Assembly (NCBI RefSeq): GCF_001645685.2
Contig: NZ_CP017080.1
Location: 1,540,001-1,604,000 of the forward strand
From: Peribacillus muralis
Lineage (GTDB): Bacteria; Bacillota; Bacilli; Bacillales; DSM-1321
Direction of reading: 5' to 3'
DNA length: 64,000 nt
Of the stretch, positions 1 through 9,373 are shown piece by piece (within the stretch, counting starts at the first letter, position 1; each line of letters begins with the position of its first letter). A program made the translations under genes and the position numbers. Under the pieces are notes generated by a model. The model searched no databases. It was not told the DNA's origin and worked only from the letters and a program-made list of their open reading frames with translations.

Positions 1-2
1 TA

Positions 3-383
3 GCGAAAAGCGGCGTCAGGGTAGGTTTTGTGCAAGGTACGCTAGGAATCACCACAGGCTGGGGCGGCGCTTCACTTTTACTTGAAAAAATACCAGGTCA
101 AAATGCGGTAAAGCTATTGATGGGTGCAAACATACATACAGCGGAAGAAGCCAAAGGACTCGGTTTCGTAGATAAGATAGCCGAGAGCTGGGAAGGTTTC
201 GCGGAAGATCTTCTTCGCCATGAGACAAGGGTATTGATGGCTTATAAAAAATTGTTGATCAATAAATGGGAGGCAGGCGGTCTTAAAGGAAGAATGGAGG
301 CTGAAATCCGTGAATGTGCTAAACTTTGGGCAAGTGATGCACATCATGCCGCGGTCAGCCGTTTTTTAAACAAGAAAAAATAA
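3..383 (+). CDS. Enoyl-CoA hydratase/isomerase family protein, 3' part only
   Basis: The reading frame is open from the left edge of the window, so the start lies upstream; 126 residues are visible. The segment GITTGWGGASLL followed by AEEAKGLGFVDKIA matches the second half of the crotonase fold, which stabilises an acyl-CoA enolate. The exact substrate cannot be told from this fragment; hydratase, isomerase and decarboxylase members all look alike here. An internal GTG at 30 is not the start, because homologous sequence (GVRVGF) continues upstream of it. The gene is followed by gerR on the same strand after about 80 bases. The family call is firm; the function is open. Confidence 0.8.
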   Translation, partial: AKSGVRVGFVQGTLGITTGWGGASLLLEKIPGQNAVKLLMGANIHTAEEAKGLGFVDKIAESWEGFAEDLLRHETRVLMAYKKLLINKWEAGGLKGRMEAEIRECAKLWASDAHHAAVSRFLNKKK

Positions 384-461
384 AAATACCGCTTCTATAT
401 TTCTTCTATCTTTCCTAGCATGTGCATATTATGAATTAAAACTTGCTAAGGAGGTAGAGAG

Positions 462-1082
462 ATGACAATTGCGAGACAAGATGCATGGACCCATGATGAG
501 GATTTGTTGTTGGCTGAAGTGGTGTTAAGGCATATAAGAGAAGGCAGTACTCAACTAAAGGCGTTTGAAGAAGTGGGGAAGCAGTTATCAAGAACATCGG
601 CGGCCTGTGGGTTTCGATGGAATTCTTTTGTAAGGAAGCAATATAAATCAGGAATCGAGCTGGCAAAGAAACAAAGGAAGGAACAGGTCGTCCTTGAGCC
701 GAATGCGGAACCTAATCCTGTTGCGGAAGTGGAACATCATAAGATCGAGCAAGAGGCTCCCCGGGAAGAGGAACAAGATTCTATTACGCTTCAGAAGGTT
801 ATATTATATTTAACCAAGATGGATGAGTTCTTCCAGGATGATAACGAGGAGAAGGAACGGATTTCCGAGCACTCCCTATTTCTTGAACAGGATAATTGCC
901 GTTTGCAGGAAGAGAATACCCTGTTGAGAGAAAACTTGAAAGCTGTCGAGGAAGATTACCGTGCGCTTATGCAAATCATGGAGCGAGCCAGGAAGCTTAG
1001 TGTACAAGAAGACGAAAAAACGAACCCGAAAGTTAGTTTCCAAATGGATAAGAACGGTAATCTGGAAAGGGTCAATAAATAA
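462..1082 (+). CDS. gerR: RsfA-family sporulation transcription factor (GerR/YlbO-like)
   Basis: This 206-residue protein opens with a Myb/SANT-like DNA-binding domain (about residues 5-60, [17 protein letters not shown] and [13 protein letters not shown]) and ends in an acidic, coiled-coil-prone region (about 110-185). That layout is typical of the RsfA family. The B. subtilis member in this chromosomal position, YlbO/GerR, is made in the mother cell under sigma-E and tunes part of the sigma-E regulon; the role here is inferred from that. The ATG has a strong AAGGAGG site 8 bases upstream. It converges on ylbP across a shared hairpin. The paralogue RsfA (a sigma-F regulon regulator) is the main alternative, but position favours GerR. 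Confidence 0.85.
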   Translation: MTIARQDAWTHDEDLLLAEVVLRHIREGSTQLKAFEEVGKQLSRTSAACGFRWNSFVRKQYKSGIELAKKQRKEQVVLEPNAEPNPVAEVEHHKIEQEAPREEEQDSITLQKVILYLTKMDEFFQDDNEEKERISEHSLFLEQDNCRLQEENTLLRENLKAVEEDYRALMQIMERARKLSVQEDEKTNPKVSFQMDKNGNLERVNK

Positions 1083-1114
1083 AAAAGGCGGGTGGAAGAA
1101 TCCGCCCGCGTTTT
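1083..1114 (+). terminator. Intrinsic terminator between gerR and ylbP
   Basis: An 8-bp stem, GCGGGTGG (1088-1095) with CCGCCCGC (1102-1109), closes a six-base loop and includes one G-U pair. A short T run follows on the plus strand, and an A run precedes it, so it can also serve the convergent ylbP transcript. Confidence 0.7.
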
Positions 1115-1116
1115 CG

Positions 1117-1605
1117 TTATTCTTCCGTATCTGTTTCAGTTGTTGCTTGTTTATCGAATGGACTCCAAATCAGCGGGTTTTCCCCAAAGTCGCGTTCCAT
1201 ATCATAGGAAACTGCAGAAAAGCCCATCTTTTTCCAAAAATCTTGTGAATGGACTCTTGGATTGGTTTTGATGGGCATGTTCAGGCTTTTGGCGAATTCG
1301 ACCAAAGCTTTTCCATACCCTTTTTTCTGATAGTTAGGCAGGACTTCGAGTTTCCAAAGAACAAGGAAGTCCCTTGAATTGTCAAAATACTGATCAAATT
1401 TAGCGTTTCTTTTGTACAGGCTCATCCGGGCTACAAGTTTGTCGCCATAAAAGATACCATAAAAAGGTGATTGGCTGTCATTTTCAATGATGTTACCTTC
1501 TAGATCATCTAGCATTGACAGTTCCTGAATTCCGTATTCTTTGAATTTTTTGAATTCCTCAAGCGTTTTAAAATTTACAAGTAATCGTTCCACCTTGTAT
1601 TCCAT
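1117..1605 (-). CDS. ylbP: GNAT-family N-acetyltransferase YlbP
   Basis: This 162-residue protein of the GNAT acetyltransferase fold has the acetyl-CoA pyrophosphate-binding loop QKKGYG at residues 93-98, after the beta strand LWKLEVLP. The start at 1605 (MEYKVERL) is chosen over an in-frame ATG 75 bases further upstream because a clear AAGGGGGAG site sits just before it. It lies in reverse orientation between gerR and panE, as YlbP does relative to its neighbours in related genomes. The substrate is unknown. The acidic tail (ETDTEE) looks dispensable for the fold. Confidence 0.85.
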   Translation of the reverse strand: MEYKVERLLVNFKTLEEFKKFKEYGIQELSMLDDLEGNIIENDSQSPFYGIFYGDKLVARMSLYKRNAKFDQYFDNSRDFLVLWKLEVLPNYQKKGYGKALVEFAKSLNMPIKTNPRVHSQDFWKKMGFSAVSYDMERDFGENPLIWSPFDKQATTETDTEE

Positions 1606-2063
1606 AAAAAAGCTCCCCCTTAATTCTGATAAACCTCTTCGGTAGTGACCTTCGTAAGTCATCCCACTGTGGAATCCCAACTAAAGGCTAAATCTAGCAT
1701 GACATTGAACAATTCATCCTGCTGACTAATGCTAACAGCGATAGCCATTCATCTCCGCACACTTATCAGCGATTCCTCGCTGGTATTGGATCGGAGGTAT
1801 TTTGTATCCCTTAAAGAGTAAAGATTGGCTACGCTTTTCGTATCTAATATACCATTAATTCAACGCTTAAAGAAGGAAATAAATCTCCAGTAGCGTATTT
1901 AAGGCACTTTTACTGAATTTTATTGCAAGCCATGCGTTTCTTACCTTTGTTATAAGCTGCGCTGCGGGAATCCCCAATGCGGAAGGCGTGAAAATTGATG
2001 CAGGATAAAAAAGATTATGTGTTAAAATAGTAAATATATTTCAGAAAAGTAAGGATTGGTAAC
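1606..2063. other. Intergenic region ylbP-panE, no gene seen
   Basis: The interval holds the ylbP ribosome site at its left end and the panE ribosome site (AAGGA) at its right end. No reading frame with a ribosome site, no recognisable domain and no hairpin with a T run was found. Promoters for the divergent neighbours must lie here, but I could not pick a convincing -35/-10 pair. Confidence 0.5.
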
Positions 2064-2948
2064 ATGCGAATTGGAATTATTGGAGGAGGGGCCATCGGAC
2101 TGCTGTTTGCATCTCATTTGAGTGGCAAACATAGTGTAACGGTCTATACCCGTACGGTACAACAGGCTTCGATCATCAACCATGAGGGGATCCGGCTGAT
2201 TCAAGAGGGTGAAAGTCGGTTGCTGGACTGCGTCATGTCGAAGAGCTTGGACGGGGGGGTAACCGACCAGGATCTTCTTATACTGGCAGTGAAACAATAC
2301 CAGCTTCAACACATCTTGCCGGCAATCAACCGTCTTGATGTGCCGCTGCTATTCTTGCAGAATGGCTACGGGCATATTGCTCATTTGGAGCAGCTTCAAT
2401 CTCGGGCCATCTATGTAGGGATTGTGGAGCATGGGGCTTTGAGACATAATGCAAATACGGTGGAGCATACCGGGCTTGGCCTTACGAGGATCGCTTCATT
2501 TAAAGGTGAGCTCGACCGACTCTCATTATTGAATGAAAGGATGGATGGTTTTCCTTTTGCCAGGAGCGAGGACTATCACTCGATGCTTCTCGATAAACTT
2601 CTCGTTAATGCAGTGATCAATCCATTAACAGCCATCCTGCAAGTGAAAAATGGCGTTTTGATCACCAATGTCTTTTATTATCAATTGTTTCAAGAGCTTT
2701 TCGATGAAATCTCCAGCATTTTGGAAGTGGAGAATAAAGCAGAGTCATTTGAACATGTTAAAACCGTTTGCATGGCAACTGCCGGAAACCGTTCGTCCAT
2801 GCTAAAAGATTTGGAAAACGGCAGCCAAACGGAAATTGATGCAATATTGGGCCATATTCTTTCTATGGCAAAGCATAAGGGGAAAACGGATGTCATGGCG
2901 TCTTCTCTATTCAAGATGATCAAGGGGAAAGAGACTCTGGGGGGATGA
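2064..2948 (+). CDS. panE: 2-dehydropantoate 2-reductase (ketopantoate reductase)
   Basis: It reduces 2-dehydropantoate to pantoate with NADPH, a step of pantothenate and coenzyme A synthesis in the cytosol. The N-terminal Rossmann loop is GGGAIG at residues 7-12; the conserved DKLLVNAVINPLTAIL segment in the second half carries the family's catalytic lysine. Length (294 aa) is normal. The ATG has AAGGA 8-9 bases upstream. B. subtilis YlbQ occupies the same place. The stop lies 4 bases before the GTG of yllA, so the two are probably cotranscribed. Confidence 0.92.
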   Translation: MRIGIIGGGAIGLLFASHLSGKHSVTVYTRTVQQASIINHEGIRLIQEGESRLLDCVMSKSLDGGVTDQDLLILAVKQYQLQHILPAINRLDVPLLFLQNGYGHIAHLEQLQSRAIYVGIVEHGALRHNANTVEHTGLGLTRIASFKGELDRLSLLNERMDGFPFARSEDYHSMLLDKLLVNAVINPLTAILQVKNGVLITNVFYYQLFQELFDEISSILEVENKAESFEHVKTVCMATAGNRSSMLKDLENGSQTEIDAILGHILSMAKHKGKTDVMASSLFKMIKGKETLGG

Positions 2949-2952
2949 GGAT

Positions 2953-3345
2953 GTGCCGAACGTTGTTTCAAATCTTGCCGCAATATTCATTACCTTGCCT
3001 TTTTTAGGGTACATATTGTTTTTTGTAGGAGCCAAGCAATTGACTGGTAGCCATAGGCGCTCCGTTCAGTTCGCGATGGATATGAGTGCGATTTTATTCG
3101 TAATATCCGTCCATTATTTAATCATTGCCATTTGGGATAAGCAAATCCTTTGGGTGATCATGCTGATCATGATTGTCAACGCAATAGTGGTGGTAATGGT
3201 CCATTACAAGGTGAAAGAGGAAATCATTTTTCATAAGGTAGTAAAGGGTTTTTGGAGAGTGAACTTCGCTTTCTTTTTCGTCGCTTATATACTCTTATTT
3301 TCAATTGGATTAATAACAAGTATTACAAAGATATTTACTACATAA
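2953..3345 (+). CDS. yllA: DUF3397 membrane protein YllA
   Basis: This 130-residue protein is almost entirely hydrophobic, with about four membrane segments (near residues 5-25, 43-62, 66-86 and 104-126) separated by short charged loops. This is the pattern of the DUF3397 family, whose B. subtilis member YllA sits between panE and bshC. The GTG start follows the panE stop closely and uses the ribosome site GGGGATGAGG. No catalytic motif is visible and no function is established. The confidence is in the family, not the role. Confidence 0.8.
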   Translation: MPNVVSNLAAIFITLPFLGYILFFVGAKQLTGSHRRSVQFAMDMSAILFVISVHYLIIAIWDKQILWVIMLIMIVNAIVVVMVHYKVKEEIIFHKVVKGFWRVNFAFFFVAYILLFSIGLITSITKIFTT

Positions 3346-3387
3346 AATAGAACGCCACATCAATTTTCTGCTGCTGGGCAACTTCTT

Positions 3388-3415
3388 TTGTTTTCTTAAA
3401 GTGGAATGTTATACT
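3388..3415 (+). promoter_or_regulatory. Candidate sigma-A promoter of bshC
   Basis: TTGTTT (3388-3393), a 16-base spacer and TATACT (3410-3415). It lies about 40 bases before the bshC ATG and shows that the in-frame GTG at 3401 lies inside promoter sequence and is not a start. Confidence 0.55.
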
Positions 3416-3454
3416 CTAAAAAGAATTGTAGTTGCAGAGAAAGGGAGAACAGAA

Positions 3455-5080
3455 ATGGAGATGAAAGATCTCGCTTTACCATCTTTAAACCGTTTTGCAT
3501 CGGACTATTTACAAAACCATCTTGAAGCGGAGGATTATTTTCATTATGACTTGTCTAAGGCGGATAAGTATCGAGATAGATATAATGAATTGATGAACCG
3601 TGCTTTTTCACGTCGTGAACTATCCGATTACATACAACGATATATGTCCCGTTTTTCAAGCAGCGAGGAAGTTAAAGGGAATATTGAAAGGTTGCGCAGA
3701 GATGATTCCGTTGTTGTTATTGGCGGACAGCAGGCTGGGCTGCTATCGGGTCCGCTGTATACCATCCATAAAGTGATCTCGATCATAAAACTTGCAAAAG
3801 AACAGGAGAAAGAATTGGGACGCCCTGTCATACCGGTTTTTTGGATAGCTGGCGAAGATCATGATTTGGCTGAGGTCAATCATGTGTATATTATGAAAAA
3901 CGGAAAGCCGCACAAAAAAACGTATCCTTCCTATCAGCCTTATAAAACGATGGTATCGGATGTGGAGCTTGAAACGGAAAAGGCAGAGAAATGGTTCGAA
4001 GAAATCATCGAAACCTTTGGAGAAACGGCCTTTACGAATAAACTTTTAATTAAAATGAAAGAAATGATAAATGAATCGAAAACCTTTGTCGACTTTTTTG
4101 CCAGGCTGATTCATGAGTGGTTCCATGAATATGGTCTTTTACTCATCGATGCGGCAGATCCGGACTTAAGGCAAATCGAGAAGGGCCATTTTATAGCGAT
4201 GATCCAAAAAAGTGAGCGCATCGCTGAAGTGGTCGAGGATCAACAAACATTCATGCAGGCAAAAGGTTATCCTAAAATGATAGAAATGGATAAACAAGCA
4301 GCGAATTTATTTTATTATGATCCGGAAAAAAAAGATCGATGTTTACTGGAGCGTGTACAGGGCGGCTTCAGCGGTAAAAACACGGAGTCGTTTTCGGAGG
4401 AGGAATTGCTGCATATAGCCCAAAATCATCCTGAACGGCTTAGCAACAATGTCATCACACGTCCGCTTATGCAGGAAATGCTATTTCCGGTATTGGCCTT
4501 CATCTCCGGACCAGGGGAAATTGCCTATTGGGCCGAATTAAAACGGGCATTTGAATTGTTTTCGATGAAAATGCCGCCAATCATCCCTAGGCTAAACATC
4601 ACGATTGTAGAACGGCGTGTCCATACGGATTTAGAAGAAATGGAACTTACCTTGGAAACTGTTCTGACTGAAGGAACCGCTAATGCGGTAAAACGGTACT
4701 TGGAAGAAGTGGAAGATGAGACAACGGCTAACCTGTTCGGGAAGCTGAAATCACAGCTTGAAGAGAACCATAAACAACTTTCCGACCATGCTGTTTCATT
4801 GGATAAAGGGCTTGAGCCGATGCTGAACAAAAATATTGAATTCATCCAAAAACAATTGGATTTCATATATGGGAAAATCGGTGACCGTACAAAGGAACGC
4901 CATTCGGTTACCTTGAAAAAATATGAACGCATCGCCCAGTCGCTTTACCCGCTTGAATCACCTCAAGAGAGGATCTGGAATGCTTTTTATTACCTGAACC
5001 AATATGGACCGGAATTCATTAGTGATATCATGAAGCTGGATTACCAATTCAATAATCAGCATAAATTGATTTTCATATAG
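3455..5080 (+). CDS. bshC: Bacillithiol synthase BshC (cysteine-adding enzyme)
   Basis: BshC joins cysteine to glucosaminyl-malate, the last step of bacillithiol synthesis, giving the main low-molecular-weight thiol of Bacillaceae. The 541-residue length is close to the usual one. The core VVVIGGQQAGLLSGPLYTIHK (in two parts: Gly-rich loop then GPLYT) and the segment FWIAGEDHD belong to the nucleotidyltransferase-like Rossmann domain of the family; a long helical C-terminal part (about 420-510) forms the coiled-coil arm. The ATG at 3455 has GGGAGA upstream and agrees with the promoter position. It is followed by a strong terminator and is probably a single-gene unit. Confidence 0.92.
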   Translation: MEMKDLALPSLNRFASDYLQNHLEAEDYFHYDLSKADKYRDRYNELMNRAFSRRELSDYIQRYMSRFSSSEEVKGNIERLRRDDSVVVIGGQQAGLLSGPLYTIHKVISIIKLAKEQEKELGRPVIPVFWIAGEDHDLAEVNHVYIMKNGKPHKKTYPSYQPYKTMVSDVELETEKAEKWFEEIIETFGETAFTNKLLIKMKEMINESKTFVDFFARLIHEWFHEYGLLLIDAADPDLRQIEKGHFIAMIQKSERIAEVVEDQQTFMQAKGYPKMIEMDKQAANLFYYDPEKKDRCLLERVQGGFSGKNTESFSEEELLHIAQNHPERLSNNVITRPLMQEMLFPVLAFISGPGEIAYWAELKRAFELFSMKMPPIIPRLNITIVERRVHTDLEEMELTLETVLTEGTANAVKRYLEEVEDETTANLFGKLKSQLEENHKQLSDHAVSLDKGLEPMLNKNIEFIQKQLDFIYGKIGDRTKERHSVTLKKYERIAQSLYPLESPQERIWNAFYYLNQYGPEFISDIMKLDYQFNNQHKLIFI

Positions 5081-5142
5081 AAGTATTAGCCGCATTGGGG
5101 AAAAGTGGCGGATTAATCAATTATGACGGACAGTTGAAAAGC

Positions 5143-5176
5143 AAAAAAAGACAGGTGCTAAAGCCTGTCTTTTTTC
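5143..5176 (+). terminator. Intrinsic terminator after bshC
   Basis: The stem AAAAAGACAGG (5145-5155) with CCTGTCTTTTT (5164-5174) closes an 8-base loop and ends in a T run. It separates bshC from the dcw cluster. Confidence 0.85.
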
Positions 5177-5339
5177 TGTTTCCTGAGCCTAGTCGTTAAT
5201 GCTTCGACAGGAATAGTGCGACTATGTCCCAGTATGAGTCCATTCGAGGGAAATGTACGGTTCTTTGAATAATTTGGCTAAATAAAAAAGGGATTGAAAA
5301 GAAGGGAATTATTACTTGGAAGGAGAAAGTAAAAACAAG
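5177..5339. other. Leader region upstream of mraZ
   Basis: The stretch is A/G-rich on the plus strand and has no credible reading frame. The dcw promoter is expected here, but no pair near the sigma-A consensus with 16-18 bp spacing was found. TTGAAA near 5296 lacks a matching -10. Confidence 0.4.
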
Positions 5340-5394
5340 TGGAGAAAGGTGGGGGAATGTGGTACATTGAGATTAGAATGTGGGGGTAGTGGGT
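5340..5394 (+). promoter_or_regulatory. Phased TGGRN repeats before mraZ, candidate MraZ operator
   Basis: TGGAG (5340), TGGGG (5350) and TGGTA (5360) lie exactly 10 bases apart, with 5-base spacers, so they face the same side of the helix. TGGGG (5381) and TGGGT (5390) follow just before the start codon. MraZ of other bacteria binds direct TGGGN-type repeats with about 10-bp period ahead of its own operon (established for Escherichia coli). Autoregulation here is inference. Confidence 0.5.
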
Positions 5395-5826
5395 ATGTTC
5401 ATGGGAGAGTACCATCATAACATCGATATAAAGGGCCGTTTGATCGTTCCCGTGAAATTCAGGGACAATCTCGGGGAGCAATTTGTTCTGACCCGCGGAC
5501 TCGATCAATGTTTATTTGGTTACCCTATGGAAGAGTGGAAGCTGCTTGAAGAAAAGCTGAAAGCCCTGCCTTTAACAAAAAAAGATGCCCGAGCCTTTAC
5601 CCGTTTTTTCTTTTCTGCAGCAACAGAATGCGAAATCGATAAACAAGGGCGAATTAATATCCCCGCGCCGCTTACTTCATATGGCCAATTGGAAAAAGAA
5701 TGTGTAATTCTTGGTGTTACCAATCGTATTGAGATTTGGAGCAAATCCCTTTGGGAAAACTATTTTTCAGCTTCGGAGGATTCTTTCGCTGAGATAGCAG
5801 AAAATATGATTGGCTTTGATATTTAA
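5395..5826 (+). CDS. mraZ: Transcriptional regulator MraZ, first gene of the dcw cluster
   Basis: MraZ is a ring-forming AbrB/SpoVT-type DNA-binding protein that controls its own operon of division and cell wall genes. Two repeated half-domains are visible: [17 protein letters not shown] near the N terminus and [13 protein letters not shown] around residues 79-92. Length (143 aa) is normal. I chose the ATG at 5395 (MFMGEY, as in relatives); an in-frame upstream codon at 5380 would lie in the repeat region. The GTGG-rich sequence just upstream serves as both ribosome site (GGGGGTAG) and possible operator. rsmH follows after about 50 bases. Confidence 0.93.
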   Translation: MFMGEYHHNIDIKGRLIVPVKFRDNLGEQFVLTRGLDQCLFGYPMEEWKLLEEKLKALPLTKKDARAFTRFFFSAATECEIDKQGRINIPAPLTSYGQLEKECVILGVTNRIEIWSKSLWENYFSASEDSFAEIAENMIGFDI

Positions 5827-5878
5827 GGCTGCCCTCAGAAATAGAGTCACTCAATAACCGATTGGAAGGATGTCTAGC

Positions 5879-6817
5879 ATGTTTCAACATACAACAGTGT
5901 TATTAAAAGAGACGGTTGATGGATTGAACATCAAACCTGATGGAATTTACGTGGATTGTACTTTAGGAGGAGCCGGCCACAGCGAATACTTGCTTTCACA
6001 GCTCTCTGACAAGGGCAGGCTTTATGCTTTTGATCAGGATGAAACGGCAATACGGAATGCTAAGGAAAAACTGGAAAGCTATGGTGAACGTATCGTTCTT
6101 GTTCCGAATAATTTTAAATACTTAAAAGAAGAGCTGAATGCCCGCGGGATCGAGAAAGTCGATGGAATCCTGTACGATTTAGGGGTGTCATCGCCGCAAT
6201 TGGATACACCGGAACGAGGTTTCAGTTATAACCATGATGCGCCTTTGGACATGAGGATGGATCAAAGCGCTGCCATCTCTGCCTATGATGTAGTCAATAC
6301 ATGGTCATTCCATGATTTGATGAGGATTTTCTTTCAATATGGGGAAGAAAAGTTTTCCAAGCAAATTGCCCGCAAAATAGAAGCGGCCCGAGAAATTAAA
6401 CCGATTGAAACGACGTTTGAGCTAGTGGAGCTGATTAAGGATGGGATCCCTGCCCCTGCAAGACGTAAAGGCGGACATCCTGCGAAACGGGTTTTCCAAG
6501 CGATCAGGATTGCCGTGAACGATGAGTTGGGCGTCTTCGAGGATTCTCTGGAGCAAGCGATTTCGCTTTTGGATATGGAAGGCAGAATATCGGTTATTAC
6601 ATTCCACTCGCTTGAAGATAGGATTTGCAAAACGGTTTTCAAAAAAGCCAGCAGCATGCCGGACCTTCCGCCTGGACTTCCTATCATCCCGGATGAATTC
6701 AAACCAACCTTGAAAATAATTACGAGAAAACCGATTCTACCTTCAGAAGATGAGTTGGAAGGGAATAATCGTTCCCGTTCGGCTAAACTAAGAATCGCTG
6801 AAAAACAAAAAATATAG
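5879..6817 (+). CDS. rsmH: 16S rRNA (cytosine-1402-N4)-methyltransferase RsmH
   Basis: RsmH (MraW) methylates N4 of C1402 in the decoding centre of 16S rRNA using S-adenosylmethionine. The SAM-binding motif [10 protein letters not shown] is at residues 26-35, and the conserved ITFHSLEDR lies near residue 243. The 312-residue length is normal. An in-frame ATG at 5870 overlaps the ribosome site GGAAGGA itself, so 5879, eight bases downstream of that site, is the better start and gives the usual [10 protein letters not shown] terminus. It lies between mraZ and ftsL, as is standard. Confidence 0.95.
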   Translation: MFQHTTVLLKETVDGLNIKPDGIYVDCTLGGAGHSEYLLSQLSDKGRLYAFDQDETAIRNAKEKLESYGERIVLVPNNFKYLKEELNARGIEKVDGILYDLGVSSPQLDTPERGFSYNHDAPLDMRMDQSAAISAYDVVNTWSFHDLMRIFFQYGEEKFSKQIARKIEAAREIKPIETTFELVELIKDGIPAPARRKGGHPAKRVFQAIRIAVNDELGVFEDSLEQAISLLDMEGRISVITFHSLEDRICKTVFKKASSMPDLPPGLPIIPDEFKPTLKIITRKPILPSEDELEGNNRSRSAKLRIAEKQKI

Positions 6818-6843
6818 AAAAAAATCAGTAAGGGGGAACAGGA

Positions 6844-7206
6844 ATGAGTTCCATAGCCAAAAAGATCCAAGAACAGCAATATGAAGACCAAAAGCAACAT
6901 CAGCAACAGGCACATCAAACAGTGGTCATCCGTAAAGCAAAGATATCCATTGGTGAAGTTTTCTTACTATGTGCCCTTGCTATTATGGTTGCTTACATGG
7001 GAGTGAAAATCGTTTCTAATCAAGCTGCCATTTATGAAACCAATAAAGAAATCCAGCTTGTTGAATCGAAAATTGCCGAACAAGGCAAAGTGAATGACGA
7101 TCTGAAAGTGCAGGTTGCGGAACTTAGTACATACGAGAGAATTTGGGAAAAAGCTGCAGCGCTTGGGTTCAAGTTAAATAAGAATAATGTGAAGGGTGTG
7201 CAGTGA
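6844..7206 (+). CDS. ftsL: Cell division protein FtsL
   Basis: FtsL is a small bitopic divisome protein that forms a complex with DivIB and DivIC and activates septal synthesis by PBP2B/FtsW. The 120 residues show a Gln-rich cytoplasmic tail (1-30), one membrane helix (about 37-56) and an extracellular coiled coil (about 62-100, IQLVESKIAEQGKVNDDLKVQ). That topology and the place between rsmH and pbpB identify it, since the sequence itself is poorly conserved. The ribosome site is AAGGGGGAA. Its stop overlaps the pbpB start. Confidence 0.92.
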   Translation: MSSIAKKIQEQQYEDQKQHQQQAHQTVVIRKAKISIGEVFLLCALAIMVAYMGVKIVSNQAAIYETNKEIQLVESKIAEQGKVNDDLKVQVAELSTYERIWEKAAALGFKLNKNNVKGVQ

Positions 7207-9368
7207 TAATGCAGAAACAAAAAAATATGAAGCATGGGGCAGCCGGATTATTCTTCTTATTCGGCCTGCTCTTTTTTGTTTTAATCAGCCGCTTTTTGTA
7301 TATCCAGGTGACAGGAACCGCAGGCGGGGAAGTGCTCGCTTCGAAAATCGAAAAGAAATACGAAAGGAAACAGGTGCTGGAGGCAAAAAGGGGCAGCATT
7401 CTCGATGCAAAGGGGGAAGTCATCGCCGAGGATACTTCTTCTTATATCTTGAGGGCAATACTCAGTAAAAAGGAAACTGAGCGCGTCAAGGATCCAGAAA
7501 TGACCGCGAGTAAGCTTGCTAGATATATAGACATGGACGAACAGGAAATCTATGAACGCCTTACGAATAATAAAGAGGCATATCAGGTCGAATTTGGCAG
7601 CGCGGGCAAGGATTTGTCGCAGGTCGTCAAACAGAAAATCGAAAAATTGGAGCTGCCGGGAATTACATTCGGAAGGACGAATAAACGATTTTACCCAAAT
7701 GGAATCTTTGCATCGCATTTAATCGGCTACGTAGAAAAGGATGAGAAAACGGGCGAAATGGCCGGTAAGTTCGGCATTGAGAGGTATCTCAACAAAGAAT
7801 TGAAGGAAACGGACGGGAAGCTGACATTTGACAGTGACTCACAAGGCTTCCTTTTACCTGATGCGAAGGAAAAAGTTGTCGCACCGGATAATGGCAATGA
7901 TGTCATGCTGACCATCGACAAGAAAATCCAAACCTTCTTGGAAGATTCGTTGAGTAAAGTGCAGGCGAAATATGATCCCGAGCAAATCATAGCCATTGTT
8001 TCCAATCCTAAAACGGGAGAGATAGTGGCCATGGGGCAAAGGCCTACCTTCCATCCGACAACGAAGGTTGGACTCACCGATACATGGCGCAACCTTGCCA
8101 TTGAAGAAACGTTCGAGCCGGGATCGACCATGAAAGCCTTTACGCTTGCAGCAGCTGTGGAGGAAGGGGTCTTCAACCCGAATGACAGCTTTGTAGCCGG
8201 AACCTATAAAGCGGGATCAGGGGAAATTCATGATCACAGTGGTATCGAAAGAGGGAAAAGCATGACATTCCTTGAAGGAGTCCAACGTTCCTCCAACGTC
8301 GCTTTCGCTACACTTGCAATGGATAAAATAGGAGCGGATACATTCAGGGAGTATTTGACTAAATTTGGGTTCGATAACAAAACGGGAATCGATTTGCCGA
8401 ATGAGATAACCGGTAAAATTCAATATAAATATAAGCTTGAAAAAGTGACAACTGCCTTCGGCCAGGGTTCGACTGTCACCCCCATTCAACAAATCCAGGC
8501 TGCTTCGGCGATAGCCAATGACGGAAAAATGATGCGGCCTTATGTGATCAAAAGCATTTCCGATCAGGATACAGGAAAGGTTTTGAAAACGACAAAACCG
8601 AAAGTGACGGGGAAACCGATTTCGGCAGAGACTGCCAAGCAGGTGCGTGACTATTTGGAAACGGTGATTTCTGCGAAAAAGGGAACAGGAAGCAAATATG
8701 CCATCGACGGATATGAAGTAGCCGGAAAAACCGGTACAGCCCAAATTGCCGGTCCGACTGGTAGATATCTGGAGGGGAAGAATAACTACGTATTCTCCTT
8801 TTTAGGGATGGCACCGAAAGATGATCCGCAATTGGTCATGTATGTGGCAGTCAAGCAGCCTAAGCTGGGCACGTCTTATGTCGGCGCCGACCCATTGTCA
8901 GAGATATTCAATCCTGTCATGCAGAATAGCCTGCAATATTTGAATATCAAACCATCTGATGTAAAAAAACAAAAAGCGAATAAAATCGTTGATTATACGA
9001 ATCAAACTGAAAGCTCAGCAGCCAAGGAGCTGAAGGATCTAGGGTATGATGTAAGCACGGTAGGGAGCGGGCGTAAAGTGCTCGACCAATCCCCGAAGGC
9101 TGGAAGCTCGCTTTTACAGGGTGAAAAGATCATCTTGAGAACGGAAGGTGAAATGAAGGTTCCTGATATGAAAGGGTGGTCATTAAGGGACGCCATGAAA
9201 TTGGCTAAGGTCGCAAAACTGGACTTGAAGACAACAGGGACGGGATATGTGAGTAAGCAGAATCTCGAAGCAGGGAAAAAGGTGAAGGAAGGCGATTCCT
9301 TCAATATTGAATTAACCCAGCCAAAGGGAGCTGGTGAAGATATACCGACAAATGAGAGCACCGAATGA
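7203..9368 (+). CDS. pbpB: Penicillin-binding protein 2B, septal transpeptidase
   Basis: This class B PBP cross-links septal peptidoglycan and is essential for division. Order of parts: cytoplasmic tail, membrane anchor (about 13-33), PBP dimerisation domain (about 55-230), transpeptidase domain with STMK (catalytic Ser308), SSN (363-365) and KTG (from 509), then two C-terminal PASTA repeats (about 595-710). Total is 721 residues. The GTG at 7203 has AAGGG 6 bases before it; ATG 7209 is possible but too far from that site. It overlaps the ftsL stop by 4 bases and ends at a strong terminator. Confidence 0.94.
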   Translation: MIMQKQKNMKHGAAGLFFLFGLLFFVLISRFLYIQVTGTAGGEVLASKIEKKYERKQVLEAKRGSILDAKGEVIAEDTSSYILRAILSKKETERVKDPEMTASKLARYIDMDEQEIYERLTNNKEAYQVEFGSAGKDLSQVVKQKIEKLELPGITFGRTNKRFYPNGIFASHLIGYVEKDEKTGEMAGKFGIERYLNKELKETDGKLTFDSDSQGFLLPDAKEKVVAPDNGNDVMLTIDKKIQTFLEDSLSKVQAKYDPEQIIAIVSNPKTGEIVAMGQRPTFHPTTKVGLTDTWRNLAIEETFEPGSTMKAFTLAAAVEEGVFNPNDSFVAGTYKAGSGEIHDHSGIERGKSMTFLEGVQRSSNVAFATLAMDKIGADTFREYLTKFGFDNKTGIDLPNEITGKIQYKYKLEKVTTAFGQGSTVTPIQQIQAASAIANDGKMMRPYVIKSISDQDTGKVLKTTKPKVTGKPISAETAKQVRDYLETVISAKKGTGSKYAIDGYEVAGKTGTAQIAGPTGRYLEGKNNYVFSFLGMAPKDDPQLVMYVAVKQPKLGTSYVGADPLSEIFNPVMQNSLQYLNIKPSDVKKQKANKIVDYTNQTESSAAKELKDLGYDVSTVGSGRKVLDQSPKAGSSLLQGEKIILRTEGEMKVPDMKGWSLRDAMKLAKVAKLDLKTTGTGYVSKQNLEAGKKVKEGDSFNIELTQPKGAGEDIPTNESTE

Positions 9369-9373
9369 GCACG

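Noticed and set aside
3401..3454. Earlier start for bshC
   Set aside because: It overlaps the predicted -10 element, so it would not be transcribed in full.
6334..6918. 194-codon reverse-strand frame opposite rsmH
   Set aside because: Shadow of a conserved gene on the other strand; no ribosome site or family match.
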